A stretch of DNA of 64,000 bases from positions 744,001 to 808,000 of the forward strand of contig NZ_JAGGKP010000001.1 in assembly GCF_017873765.1 (NCBI RefSeq), in the 5' to 3' direction. Below, piece after piece: positions 53,267 to 62,289 of this stretch. A program made the translations under genes and the position numbers. How positions within the stretch are numbered: position 1 is the first letter of the stretch; every line of letters starts with the position of its first letter. This DNA is from Paenibacillus sediminis. Its GTDB lineage: Bacteria > Bacillota > Bacilli > Paenibacillales > Paenibacillaceae. A model generated the notes under the pieces. That model had not been told where the DNA came from. It saw nothing but the letters and a program-made list of their open reading frames with translations, and did no database searches.

Positions 53267-53276
53267 TGAATATTTT
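53249..53276. promoter_or_regulatory. Inverted repeat over the mtnD promoter, probable operator
   Basis: AAAATATTC (53249-53257) and GAATATTTT (53268-53276) form a perfect 9-bp inverted repeat with a 10-base spacer. It covers the -35 and part of the spacer of mtnD. The regulator is unknown. Confidence 0.5.
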
Positions 53277-53403
53277 CAGCCGTTAATTACGATCATTCCA
53301 TACATTAATGTTTCGCTTATATTCGGTTATGCGTTCTTTTTATCTTTTCTAATGTTGACGATTCTGATAAACTAATTGTTAACGTTTTGCGGGGGGAATA
53401 GAG

Positions 53404-56400
53404 ATGAATAAACCTAGCTTGCAGCAATTGATGAAAGAGCGCATTTTAATTCTTGACGGTGCTATGGGTACGATGATTCAGCAGCGAAATTTGACGCCGG
53501 CAGATTTCGGCGGTGAAGAATTAGAAGGCTGTAATGAAATGTTAGTGCTCACTCGCCCTGATGTCATCCAGAGTATACATGAAATGTACTTAGAAGCGGG
53601 CGCTGATTTAATTGAGACGAATACGTTCGGAGCAACTTCGGTTGTTTTGGCGGAATATCATATAGAAGATAAAGCGCGTCAAATTAATTTAGAGGCCGTG
53701 AAGTTAGCTCGGGCTGCAGCGGACAAATATAGTACGCCTAATCGTCCGCGGTATGTGGTTGGTGCTATGGGGCCGACAACGAAAACGCTCTCGGTGACGG
53801 GAGGGGTTACGTTTGATCAGCTCGTGGAAAGCTATGAAGAACAAGCGCTTGCGCTGATCGAAGGCGGAGCAGATGCATTGCTGCTCGAGACATCTCAAGA
53901 CACCCTGAATGTAAAAGCAGGCTCGATTGGGATTCGGCAAGCATTCGACAAGACCGGAACGACATTGCCAATTATGATCTCAGGTACGATTGAGCCAATG
54001 GGAACGACATTAGCCGGACAAAATATTGAAGCGTTCTATATTTCTCTTGAGCATTTGAATCCGATTTCCATCGGGCTTAACTGCGCGACGGGACCGGAAT
54101 TTATGCGCGACCATATACGTTCTTTGTCGGAAATCTCTAAAGCGGCTGTAAGCTGCTACCCGAATGCTGGACTTCCTGATGAGAACGGTAACTATCATGA
54201 GTCTCCTGATTCTCTTGCACAGAAAATGTCTGCGTTTGCTGAGCAAGGCTGGCTTAACATTGCGGGGGGCTGCTGTGGGACTACACCAGCACATATACGC
54301 GCTCTGGCCGATAAATTGAAGGATTATACACCAAGAGCCATTGCGGGAAGTCATCCGCCTGCATTATCGGGTATAGACCCTGTATATGTGGAAGCAGAGA
54401 ACCGGCCTTATTTTGTTGGCGAGAGAACAAATGTCCTTGGATCGCGCAAATTTAAAAGACTCATAGTCGAAGGTAAATACGAAGAAGCTTCTGAAATTGC
54501 TCGCGCGCAAGTAAAAAACGGTGCGCAAGTGATTGATGTCTGTGTCCAAGATCCAGATCGTGATGAAGCTGAAGATATTAAGAAGTTCCTTGAACTGGTC
54601 GTTAAGAAGGTAAAAGTGCCGCTGATGATCGATACGACCGATCCCAATGTCCTTGATCTAGCCTTGAAATACAGCCAAGGTAAAGCGATAATTAACTCCA
54701 TTAACTTAGAAGACGGCGAAGAGAAATTTGAAAAAGTAACGCCGCTGATCCATAAGTACGGCGCAGCTGTCGTTGTGGGTACGATTGATGAAAAAGGACA
54801 GGCCATCTCTAGAGAAGGTAAGCTGGAAGTCGCTAAGCGCTCATATGATCTTCTTGTACATAAATATGGCCTCAATGCAGAAAATATTATTTTTGACCCA
54901 TTGGTGTTTCCAGTAGGAACGGGTGACGAGCAATATATCGGGTCTGCAAAAGAGACGATCGAGGGGATTCGGTTAATTAAAGAAGCGATGCCAGAATGTC
55001 ATACGGTACTTGGTATTAGCAACGTGTCCTTCGGTCTGCCTGAAGCGGGGCGTGAGGTGCTTAACTCGGTATTTTTGTATGAATGTACGAAAGCAGGACT
55101 TGATTACGCCATCGTCAATACAGAGAAATTGGAGCGCTACGCGTCTATTCCAGAGGAAGAACGGAAACTTGCGGAGCAATTAATTTATAATACGAATGAT
55201 CAGACGTTGGCTGATTTCGTAGCGGCCTTCCGGAATAAGAAGATTGAGAAGAAGGAGAAAATTTCGAATTTAACCCTTGAAGAACGTCTCGCTTCTTATG
55301 TGGTTGAAGGTACTAAGGAAGGATTGATTCCTGATTTAGACGAAGCGCTTGGTAAATATTCACCGCTTCAAATTATTAACGGACCTCTCATGGCGGGCAT
55401 GGAGGAAGTTGGACGTTTGTTCAACAACAACGAACTCATCGTTGCAGAAGTATTGCAAAGTGCAGAAGTGATGAAAGCCTCGGTTGCGTATTTGGAACCT
55501 TTCATGGAGAAGAACGAATCTTCTGTCAAAGGGAAAATTATGCTCGCGACTGTGAAAGGCGACGTCCACGACATAGGTAAAAACTTGGTGGAGATCATTC
55601 TCTCCAATAACGGATATGAAATTGTGAATTTGGGTATAAAAGTACCACCAGAGCGTATTATTGAGGCATATAGACAGGAGAAGCCAGATGCAATTGGTCT
55701 ATCAGGTTTGCTTGTAAAATCAGCTCAGCAAATGGTTATCACTGCACAAGACTTAAAAAATGCGAATATAGATGTACCGATTTTGGTAGGGGGAGCTGCG
55801 CTCACACGGAAATTTACAAAAACGCGGATTCGCCCTGAATACGATGGACTCGTGCTATACGCGAAAGATGCAATGGATGGACTGGATCTCGCCAATAAAA
55901 TCATGGACCCGGCTTCTCGTCAAAAATTAGCTGAAGACGCACAGGCAGAGAAGGAAGCGGATGAGCAGCAAACTGCAGGATCCAAACCACTTCCAGAGCT
56001 TACAAGAGTGATTCGCTCGAACATTTCGTCAGATCATCCAGTTTATATTCCGCCTGACTGTGAGCGGCACGTGCTGCGGAATTATCCAATCTCTCATATT
56101 ATCCCGTATGTGAATATGCAAATGTTGTTAGGACATCATTTGGGGCTGAGAGGTAAAGTAGAGCAAATGCTGGCTGAGGGTGATGAGCGAGCGGTTCAAC
56201 TGAAAGAGACCGTGGATCAAATTCTACAAGAAGCGGTTAGGGATGGAATTATTCAGGCGCATGCCATGTATCGTTTCTTCCCAGCTCAATCTTCTGGGAA
56301 TGATATTCTCATTTATGATCCAGAGGATCATACGAAGGTGATTAAGACGTTCACTTTCCCGAGACAACAGACAGAACCTTATCTGTGTCTCTCTGATTTC

Positions 56401-56844
56401 TTAAAATCAGTAGACAGCGGTGTGATGGACTATGTCGGCTTCCTGGTAGTCACGGCGGGTCATGGAGTGAGCAAGCTGTCTTACGAGTGGAAAAATAAAG
56501 GGGATTACTTACGTTCGCACACGCTGCAAGCTGTCGCTCTCGAAGTAGCGGAAGGGTTAGCAGAACGGGTACATCATATGATGCGCGATACGTGGGGATT
56601 CCCAGACCCAGCGGATATGACGATGAAACAGCGGCATGGAGCGCGTTATCAAGGGATTCGGGTGTCATTTGGTTACCCGGCATGTCCAAATCTCGAAGAT
56701 CAAGAGCCGCTCTTTGAACTCATGAAGCCAGAAGATATTGGCGTGAACCTGACAGAAGGGTTTATGATGGAACCAGAAGCTTCCGTGTCTGCTATGGTGT
56801 TCAGTCATCCTGAAGCGCAATATTTTAACGTAGAGAAAGTATAA
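53404..56844 (+). CDS. metH: Cobalamin-dependent methionine synthase
   Basis: A 1146-residue four-module enzyme transferring methyl from 5-methyltetrahydrofolate to homocysteine. The homocysteine domain has zinc ligands including the pair in GGCCGTTPAHI. The pterin domain (about 325-600) starts near RPYFVGERTNVLGSRKF. The B12-cap and B12 domains (about 620-860) contain DVHDIGKNLVEIIL with the cobalt-ligand His. The C-terminal activation domain binds SAM for reductive reactivation (about 880-1140, GYPACPNLEDQ). ATG 53404 follows a G-rich site. No SAM or cobalamin riboswitch is visible in the 220 bases upstream. Confidence 0.95.
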   Translation: MNKPSLQQLMKERILILDGAMGTMIQQRNLTPADFGGEELEGCNEMLVLTRPDVIQSIHEMYLEAGADLIETNTFGATSVVLAEYHIEDKARQINLEAVKLARAAADKYSTPNRPRYVVGAMGPTTKTLSVTGGVTFDQLVESYEEQALALIEGGADALLLETSQDTLNVKAGSIGIRQAFDKTGTTLPIMISGTIEPMGTTLAGQNIEAFYISLEHLNPISIGLNCATGPEFMRDHIRSLSEISKAAVSCYPNAGLPDENGNYHESPDSLAQKMSAFAEQGWLNIAGGCCGTTPAHIRALADKLKDYTPRAIAGSHPPALSGIDPVYVEAENRPYFVGERTNVLGSRKFKRLIVEGKYEEASEIARAQVKNGAQVIDVCVQDPDRDEAEDIKKFLELVVKKVKVPLMIDTTDPNVLDLALKYSQGKAIINSINLEDGEEKFEKVTPLIHKYGAAVVVGTIDEKGQAISREGKLEVAKRSYDLLVHKYGLNAENIIFDPLVFPVGTGDEQYIGSAKETIEGIRLIKEAMPECHTVLGISNVSFGLPEAGREVLNSVFLYECTKAGLDYAIVNTEKLERYASIPEEERKLAEQLIYNTNDQTLADFVAAFRNKKIEKKEKISNLTLEERLASYVVEGTKEGLIPDLDEALGKYSPLQIINGPLMAGMEEVGRLFNNNELIVAEVLQSAEVMKASVAYLEPFMEKNESSVKGKIMLATVKGDVHDIGKNLVEIILSNNGYEIVNLGIKVPPERIIEAYRQEKPDAIGLSGLLVKSAQQMVITAQDLKNANIDVPILVGGAALTRKFTKTRIRPEYDGLVLYAKDAMDGLDLANKIMDPASRQKLAEDAQAEKEADEQQTAGSKPLPELTRVIRSNISSDHPVYIPPDCERHVLRNYPISHIIPYVNMQMLLGHHLGLRGKVEQMLAEGDERAVQLKETVDQILQEAVRDGIIQAHAMYRFFPAQSSGNDILIYDPEDHTKVIKTFTFPRQQTEPYLCLSDFLKSVDSGVMDYVGFLVVTAGHGVSKLSYEWKNKGDYLRSHTLQAVALEVAEGLAERVHHMMRDTWGFPDPADMTMKQRHGARYQGIRVSFGYPACPNLEDQEPLFELMKPEDIGVNLTEGFMMEPEASVSAMVFSHPEAQYFNVEKV

Positions 56845-56846
56845 AG

Positions 56847-56877
56847 GAAAAACCCTCCGAGGATTCGGAGGTTTTTC
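56847..56877 (+). terminator. Terminator of metH
   Basis: A stem of 13 pairs with one bulged C (56847-56860 with 56865-56877), loop GGAT, ending in a T run. The rnz ribosome site follows within 20 bases. Confidence 0.85.
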
Positions 56878-56910
56878 TGCTTGAACCATAGAAAGAAGGT
56901 GAAATCGGAC

Positions 56911-57846
56911 ATGGAACTGTATTTCTTAGGAACGAATGCTGGGGTACCATCCACCGAACGCAATGTAACGTCGATCGCGCTCCGGTTGTTAGAGGAACGG
57001 AGATCGTTCTGGTTGTTCGATTGCGGGGAAGGGACACAGCATCAAATCCTTCGTTCACCGCTAAAGCTTAGCAAATTAGAGAAGGTATTTATAACGCATT
57101 TACATGGAGATCACCTTTTCGGTTTGCCTGGACTGCTCTCAAGCAGAGCTTATCAGGGCGGTACTTCGCCTTTAACAGTTTATGGCCCCCCTGGGCTTAA
57201 GACGTATTTGGATATTACGCTAGAGCTTAGCCAATCGCGTGTGAACTACGAATTGATAGTAGAGGAGCATACTGGCGGTGTCATTTTTGAGGACGATACA
57301 TTTAAGGTTGAAATGGCGTTATTAGACCATCGAATTGACAGTTATGGATATCGTGTTACGGAGAAAGATCGGGCAGGGAAGCTTAATGGTGAACTGCTAG
57401 AACAATTTGGCATTAAGCCAGGACCGCTGTACGGTAAATTGAAGAATGGGGAAAGTGTTGAAACGCCAGAGGGCAGAATTATTCATCCATCAGAAGTGAT
57501 CGGGGAACCGAAGAAAGGAAGAATCGTTACGATATTAGGCGATACAAGACCATGCTCGAACGTCATTCCGCTCGCCGTAAACGCTGATATACTCGTGCAC
57601 GAAGCAACCTTTCTTCATGAACTGGCCAAGACGGCGCACGAATATCATCATAGTACAGCGCTGCAAGCTGCTGAGGCTGCCAAAGAAGCGGGAGTAGGAC
57701 AGCTGATTATTACTCATTTCAGCTCACGTTATAAGAATGAGGAGGAACTCCTTAAGCTTCAGGATGAAGCGCGATCGGTATTTCCGAATACTTATACCGC
57801 TAAAGAGCATGAGCTTTATCCAGTGCCTGATGGGATACGGAAATAA
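56911..57846 (+). CDS. rnz: Ribonuclease Z (tRNA 3' endonuclease)
   Basis: A 311-residue metallo-beta-lactamase-fold nuclease that trims tRNA precursors lacking CCA, such as the tRNA-Lys at the start of this window. The zinc motif HLHGDH is at residues 63-68, the flexible exosite arm lies at about 155-180, and the later motifs ILGDTRPC, HEATF and ITHFSSRY complete the two-metal site. ATG 56911 follows AGAAGGTGA by 9 bases. Confidence 0.94.
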   Translation: MELYFLGTNAGVPSTERNVTSIALRLLEERRSFWLFDCGEGTQHQILRSPLKLSKLEKVFITHLHGDHLFGLPGLLSSRAYQGGTSPLTVYGPPGLKTYLDITLELSQSRVNYELIVEEHTGGVIFEDDTFKVEMALLDHRIDSYGYRVTEKDRAGKLNGELLEQFGIKPGPLYGKLKNGESVETPEGRIIHPSEVIGEPKKGRIVTILGDTRPCSNVIPLAVNADILVHEATFLHELAKTAHEYHHSTALQAAEAAKEAGVGQLIITHFSSRYKNEEELLKLQDEARSVFPNTYTAKEHELYPVPDGIRK

Positions 57847-58168
57847 ATTATTTTCCGGGAAAGCGCAGGAATTGACAAGTTACAGCAGAAACTTTTTATG
57901 ATACGGAATTAAACTTCGATTTCCTTCGACGCAGAGTGTGGTTTGTTGACAAGTAACTTCAAAGTAACTTTTGTATGCACACATCAAGTTGCCCGATGGT
58001 TACATGAAGAGCGCTATATTATGTATGAATAGGTCTGTAATTGTTGAAGAAAGGTATCGCTATTGGATTGGTTTTACTAAATAATGCGATTAATAATTAA
58101 TGCAATAAAATACATCACGACCAAACAGAGTTGTCATCTAAGCATTATAAGGAGAGAAGGGGATCGAT
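57847..58168. other. Gene-free stretch with promoter-like repeats
   Basis: No gene is visible. TTGACA occurs twice (57872-57877 and 57946-57951), each followed by AAGT(T/A)AC or an overlapping form of it. After the second, the 9-mer AAGTAACTT is repeated with an 11-bp period (57951-57959 and 57962-57970). The downstream half is AT-rich. The region must contain the promoter of the EamA-to-methyltransferase gene run, but I cannot place its -10 with confidence. Confidence 0.4.
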
Positions 58169-59095
58169 TTGCGCTGGTTGTATGTTATTTTATTGACGCT
58201 CACAAGTATGCTATGGGGCGGTAATTTCGTATCGGGTAAATTTGTCGTTGGGCATGCTGATTCGATGGTGCTGACTTTTCTAAGATGGGGCATTGCGAGC
58301 CTCGTGTTGCTTCCTTTTGTATGGATGAAAGAGAAGAGGATTATTCCACCTAAGTCAGCGTGGCTGGCACTTATTGTGATGGGATTGACTGGCGTTATTT
58401 TGTTCAATTTATTTATGTTCTGGGCGCTGGAGAGAACGAGTGCAACGAATACGGGACTGCTTTCAACGCTTAATCCTTTGTCCATTGTTATATTCAGCTT
58501 TCTGCTTCTCAAAGAATCGATTCGTCCGCGCCAAGTGGCGGCGATGATCATTTCCCTATTCGGCGTATTGATTGTATTGACCGAGGGACATCTAGAGTAC
58601 TTACTGCAGCTAAATTTTAATGTTGGGGATTTATATATGCTCGTTGCAGTCGCGACCTGGGGAGTGTATTCGGTAGCTGGCAAAAAAGCGCTTAAGTACG
58701 TATCTCCTTACATGTCGACGTTATGGTCAGGTATACTGGGGACGATCATTTTATTTCCGTTCTGCATTCTACATTTTGAAATTAGTAACCCGATACCTAG
58801 TTTTTGGGGTGCTGAAGCCTATATTAGCGTTGGGGGTACGGTACTCGCAATGCTGTTCTGGAATATCGGGGTGCAAAAGCTCGGCGGAACAGCTTCAGGC
58901 ATGTTTCTCAATTTAAATCCTGTATTTACGGCATTATTTGCATTTATTCTTCTGGGTGAGCAACTGTTGTTGTCCCAAGTTGTGGGTGCCTCTGTGGTCA
59001 TTCTTGGTGTCATTTACTTTAACTATGCAGGCAAACAACAGTTAGCTAAGCGTGGAAAGGGTGAAACTACATGGGAGCATGGAAAGGGTATTTAA
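58169..59095 (+). CDS. EamA-family (DMT superfamily) transporter
   Basis: A 308-residue membrane protein with ten hydrophobic segments in two EamA repeats (about 5-135 and 152-292). The opening LLTLTSMLWGGNFVSGKFVV and the repeat ends LNPLSIVIFSFLLLKESI and LNPVFTALFAFILLGEQL are typical. Substrates of such exporters range over amino acids and metabolites. The start is TTG 58169, with GAGAAGGGG just before it. The end overlaps the next gene by 25 bases. Confidence 0.88.
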   Translation: MRWLYVILLTLTSMLWGGNFVSGKFVVGHADSMVLTFLRWGIASLVLLPFVWMKEKRIIPPKSAWLALIVMGLTGVILFNLFMFWALERTSATNTGLLSTLNPLSIVIFSFLLLKESIRPRQVAAMIISLFGVLIVLTEGHLEYLLQLNFNVGDLYMLVAVATWGVYSVAGKKALKYVSPYMSTLWSGILGTIILFPFCILHFEISNPIPSFWGAEAYISVGGTVLAMLFWNIGVQKLGGTASGMFLNLNPVFTALFAFILLGEQLLLSQVVGASVVILGVIYFNYAGKQQLAKRGKGETTWEHGKGI

Positions 59096-59853
59096 TTGAT
59101 TTAGACGGAACGTTATATCATGGTAATCGTATGATCGAAGGAGCGGACAGGCTTATTCGCTGTCTGGATGATCAAGGAATTCCTTATCTTTTCGTTACAA
59201 ATAACTCTAGCCGAACACCTGAAGAAGTCATGGTTCATTTACGAAAGATGGGTATACCTGCCCAAATAGAGCATGTATGCACGTCTTCGCTTGCAGCGGC
59301 ACAATATATCGCATCACAAGCGCCAAGCGGCAAAGTGGCTGTCATTGGTGAAGAAGGACTGCGGCATGCCCTTCAGGGGGCAGGGTTAACATTGGTAGAG
59401 AATGACCCACAATATGTAGTTCAAGGCATTGATCGTACATTTACATATGAGAAGCTGACGCAGGCTTTGAGGTGGATTCGTAACGGGGCGCAGTATATTT
59501 TAACAAATCCAGATTTACTTCTGCCTACTGATGGCGGATTAATGCCTGGAGCGGGAACGATCGCTGCATCGATTGAAGCAGGCTCCGGGATAAAACCGGT
59601 TATCATTGGCAAACCTTCCTCCATACTAATGGAATATGCACTTCATCGAATCGGACTGTCCGCGAATGAAGTGGCTGTCATTGGTGACAACATACGAACA
59701 GATATTGCTGCTGGCGCAGCGGCCGGTTGCGGCACCATATTAGTGCTTACAGGAATTACGACTGCTGACAATATGCACGATCATATGCAGATCACTCAGG
59801 TAAAGCCGGATGTTATTTGGGACAATTTAAACCAATTCATTGATGCACTTTAA
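59071..59853 (+). CDS. HAD-IIA family phosphatase (NagD/YutF-like)
   Basis: A 260-residue HAD phosphatase with the large C2 cap. Motif I YLIDLDGTLYHG gives Asp10 and Asp12, motif II FVTNNSSRTPEEV, motif III lysine in IGKPSSILME, motif IV VIGDNIRTDIAAG. It resembles Bacillus YutF and E. coli NagD (nucleotide or sugar phosphates). The start lies inside the end of the EamA gene with AAAGGGTGA before it, so the two are translated together. Confidence 0.88.
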   Translation: MGAWKGYLIDLDGTLYHGNRMIEGADRLIRCLDDQGIPYLFVTNNSSRTPEEVMVHLRKMGIPAQIEHVCTSSLAAAQYIASQAPSGKVAVIGEEGLRHALQGAGLTLVENDPQYVVQGIDRTFTYEKLTQALRWIRNGAQYILTNPDLLLPTDGGLMPGAGTIAASIEAGSGIKPVIIGKPSSILMEYALHRIGLSANEVAVIGDNIRTDIAAGAAAGCGTILVLTGITTADNMHDHMQITQVKPDVIWDNLNQFIDAL

Positions 59854-59904
59854 TCACCTTTTACATTTTACAATCGGAACTATGGACTGAAAGGAAAGAT
59901 GAAC

Positions 59905-60720
59905 ATGCCGGAATTGCCGGAAATGGAAACATACCGCAAACTAGTTTCTCAAGAAGTGCTCGATTTGCCTATTCAGAATGTTATAGTTAATCGAGAGAAG
60001 TCAATTAATATAGAGTCGGAACAATTCATTAAGGAACTTGTTGGAAGAAAAATTATTTTTGTGGAACGCAGGGGAAAGTACCTTGTTTTTCACTTGGATA
60101 ATGGGGGACGTCTTCTGCTTCATTTAAGACTTGGCGGCTTGATGTATGTAGGAATGGAAGAAGATCGCCCTGATCGAAATACACAAATCAATATTGAGTT
60201 TGCTGGTAAAACGCTTTATTTTATCGGCTTAAGACTTGGCTTCCTTCATCTGTTAAGTGCCAAACAGGTCGATGAGGAACTGGCAGATTTAGGACCCGAT
60301 CCATTCGATCGTCGTCTCACTGAAGACCGTTTTGTGAGCTTATTGCAAGGTCGGCGCGGTTCATTAAAGACCACCCTGATCAATCAGCATATCATTTCAG
60401 GGATAGGAAATTGTTATTCGGATGAGATTGCTTTTGCAGCAGAACTTCGGCCGGATGTGAAGCTTCAAGATCTCTCAGAAGAGTCTCTTAGACGACTGTA
60501 TACTGCGATGCGATCTGTACTAACGGAAGCAATAGAGGGAGGCGGTTATATGGAGTTGCCGCTTACGGTTCATGACCAGCTTACTGGCGGTTATAACGAT
60601 CAATGTAAAGTGTATGACCGTGAAGGGGAACCATGCGTACGCTGCGGTACTGCTGTGGTGAAAACAGAAATTTCTGGCCATAAGGCGTTTTATTGCCCGA
60701 ATTGTCAGCATGACCACTAA
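59905..60720 (+). CDS. mutM: DNA-formamidopyrimidine glycosylase (Fpg/MutM family)
   Basis: A base excision repair glycosylase/AP lyase, 271 residues. Removal of Met exposes the catalytic proline in MPELPEME, which fixes the start at ATG 59905 rather than the ATG two codons earlier. The helix-two-turn-helix is SGIGNCYSDEIAFAAEL and the zinc finger is CVRC...CPNC near the end. The Fpg length and zinc finger favour 8-oxoguanine/Fapy repair; an Nei-like specificity is possible. nfo overlaps its end by 11 bases. Confidence 0.88.
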   Translation: MPELPEMETYRKLVSQEVLDLPIQNVIVNREKSINIESEQFIKELVGRKIIFVERRGKYLVFHLDNGGRLLLHLRLGGLMYVGMEEDRPDRNTQINIEFAGKTLYFIGLRLGFLHLLSAKQVDEELADLGPDPFDRRLTEDRFVSLLQGRRGSLKTTLINQHIISGIGNCYSDEIAFAAELRPDVKLQDLSEESLRRLYTAMRSVLTEAIEGGGYMELPLTVHDQLTGGYNDQCKVYDREGEPCVRCGTAVVKTEISGHKAFYCPNCQHDH

Positions 60721-61579
60721 TTTTAAAATTGGCAGTCATATCAGTATCCGCGGCGGATATAAAAAAGCAGCGCAAACAGCATGGGAAATCGGAGCAAACG
60801 CTTTTCAATATTTTCCGAAAAATCCGCGCAGTTTAAGCGTGAAAACGATAGATTACCGTGATGCCGAAGGTTGCCTTCGATTTTGCCGGGAAAAAGGAAT
60901 TGTAAGTATTGCGCATACTCCATATCCGTCCAATTTAGCGGTCAGTCGTAAACATAGCGATTTGTTTGGCAGAATCGTCGCCTCGCTCCGTAACGATTTA
61001 CAAATTGCTGAAGCTTGCGGGTCGCTTGGTATTGTTGTACATTTTGGAAGGTATAAGGAAGCCTACGGGGATCCGCTTGACGGATATAAAAACATTATTG
61101 AATGTATCAATGAAGTGCTGGCGAATTGGGAAGGTTCGGCGAAATTACTTATTGAGAATCAAGCAGGCGATCATGGCGGCATGGGAACAACATTGGAAGA
61201 GTTGGTACAAATCCGCAAGTTGTCAGCTTCCCCGGAGAAGATCGGATTTTGCTTAGATACGTGTCATGCCTTTGCGGCAGGGATGTGGGCGGAAAATGCA
61301 TGGGATGCCTTTTTAGATAAAGGAAAAAATCTTGGCTATTTCGATCATCTCATTGCGATTCATTTGAACGACTCAAAATATCCATATCGTTCTCGTAAAG
61401 ATCGGCATGCGCGTGTTGGGACGGGTTATATTGGGGAGCGTGGATTTAAGGAGATGCTTCGTTATCCAGAGCTGTCCTACATTCCTCTTATATTGGAAAG
61501 TGAAGAAGGACAAGACGGCACTCATCGTGAAGATATCTCCCGCGTTCGCAGTTGGGTAATTGAAGCAGAGTCGCATTAG
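60710..61579 (+). CDS. nfo: Endonuclease IV (AP endonuclease family 2)
   Basis: A 289-residue TIM-barrel nuclease with three metals that cuts 5' to abasic sites. Opening KIGSHISIRGGYKKAAQTA, then NAFQYFPKNPRS, VVHFGR, LLIENQAG, FCLDTCHAFAAG, HLNDSK and PLILESE are the metal-ligand strands of the family. It overlaps mutM, so the glycosylase that makes abasic sites and the nuclease that cuts them are co-translated. ATG 60710 is the first in-frame start. Confidence 0.92.
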   Translation: MTTNFKIGSHISIRGGYKKAAQTAWEIGANAFQYFPKNPRSLSVKTIDYRDAEGCLRFCREKGIVSIAHTPYPSNLAVSRKHSDLFGRIVASLRNDLQIAEACGSLGIVVHFGRYKEAYGDPLDGYKNIIECINEVLANWEGSAKLLIENQAGDHGGMGTTLEELVQIRKLSASPEKIGFCLDTCHAFAAGMWAENAWDAFLDKGKNLGYFDHLIAIHLNDSKYPYRSRKDRHARVGTGYIGERGFKEMLRYPELSYIPLILESEEGQDGTHREDISRVRSWVIEAESH

Positions 61580-61627
61580 ATGACATGACGATGAATGCTT
61601 CGTCAGTTATGATTGAAAGTAGGATGA

Positions 61628-61972
61628 ATGATGATACACGTCTTTATGGATGATATGCGCAGGTGCCCCGCTGGGTTTACACTCGCACGAAGCGGAGAAG
61701 AATGTCTTGAACTGCTAAGAGAATGCGAAGTAGGTATTCTGTCGCTCGACCATGATATGGGCCCGGGAGAAATGACAGGTACCGATGTTGTGGCGGTAAT
61801 GATAACGGACAAACTTTATCCACGTGAAATATATTTGCATACATCCAGTTTGATAGGTAAACGGAAAATGTATGAAATGCTTTATGAGCATAAACCAGAA
61901 TATGTAGTGCTGCATGATGGACCGATGCCGCATTCTGTGTTAACTCAAATTGCCGAAGGTGAAGTAAGATGA
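61628..61972 (+). CDS. Cyclic-phosphate processing receiver-domain (cREC) protein
   Basis: A 114-residue single-domain protein resembling the cREC family, a receiver-like fold predicted from genome context to process cyclic phosphates, for example at RNA ends. Conserved acidic positions are Asp8-Asp9 in MDDMRRCPAGF and Asp41-His42-Asp43 in LSLDHDMGPGEMTG. HTSSLIGKRKM and LHDGPMPH follow. ATG 61628 and 61631 are both possible starts after GTAGGATGA. Its stop overlaps the next gene (ATGA). The activity is a prediction only. Confidence 0.72.
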   Translation: MMIHVFMDDMRRCPAGFTLARSGEECLELLRECEVGILSLDHDMGPGEMTGTDVVAVMITDKLYPREIYLHTSSLIGKRKMYEMLYEHKPEYVVLHDGPMPHSVLTQIAEGEVR

Positions 61973-62289
61973 AGGAAATGGGAGAGAAGGAACTGTTTGA
62001 ATTGATCGAAAAGGGGAACGATCCGGCTGCTGTTTTCTTGTATACGCCTTTTTGTGGTACGTGTAAAATGACAGAAAGGATGCTGGAAGTGGTGGAGCAG
62101 CTCATTTCAGAGGAGATTATTTACCGTGTCAACGTTAACATGACGCCAAATCTCGTAATGAGATATAAAATCAGCAGTGTTCCTTGTATTATGCTTTTTG
62201 ATCAAAATCGCGATCATGATCCGAAGCTTCTCTACCAGATGAACTCAGTACAGCACCTATTGGCAGAGATAAGGGGCGTGATTGAATGA
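61969..62289 (+). CDS. Thioredoxin-family protein
   Basis: A 106-residue cytoplasmic thioredoxin-fold protein with active site FCGTC (Cys29, Cys32) and cis-proline region SSVPCIMLF. It has no signal peptide. It is coupled by ATGA overlaps to the cREC gene before and the ABC ATPase gene after. GTC between the cysteines differs from the GPC of general thioredoxin, suggesting a specialised partner. Bacillus YusE-like proteins are the nearest type I can name. Confidence 0.8.
   Translation: MKEMGEKELFELIEKGNDPAAVFLYTPFCGTCKMTERMLEVVEQLISEEIIYRVNVNMTPNLVMRYKISSVPCIMLFDQNRDHDPKLLYQMNSVQHLLAEIRGVIE

Noticed and set aside
53205..53403. SAM (S-box) or cobalamin riboswitch before metH or mtnD
   Set aside because: Neither the conserved S-box core nor a B12 box is visible on either strand, and no terminator hairpin is present in the leader.
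58138..58683. A 181-codon minus-strand frame over the EamA gene
   Set aside because: It is antisense to the transporter and runs through its start region; there is no family likeness.
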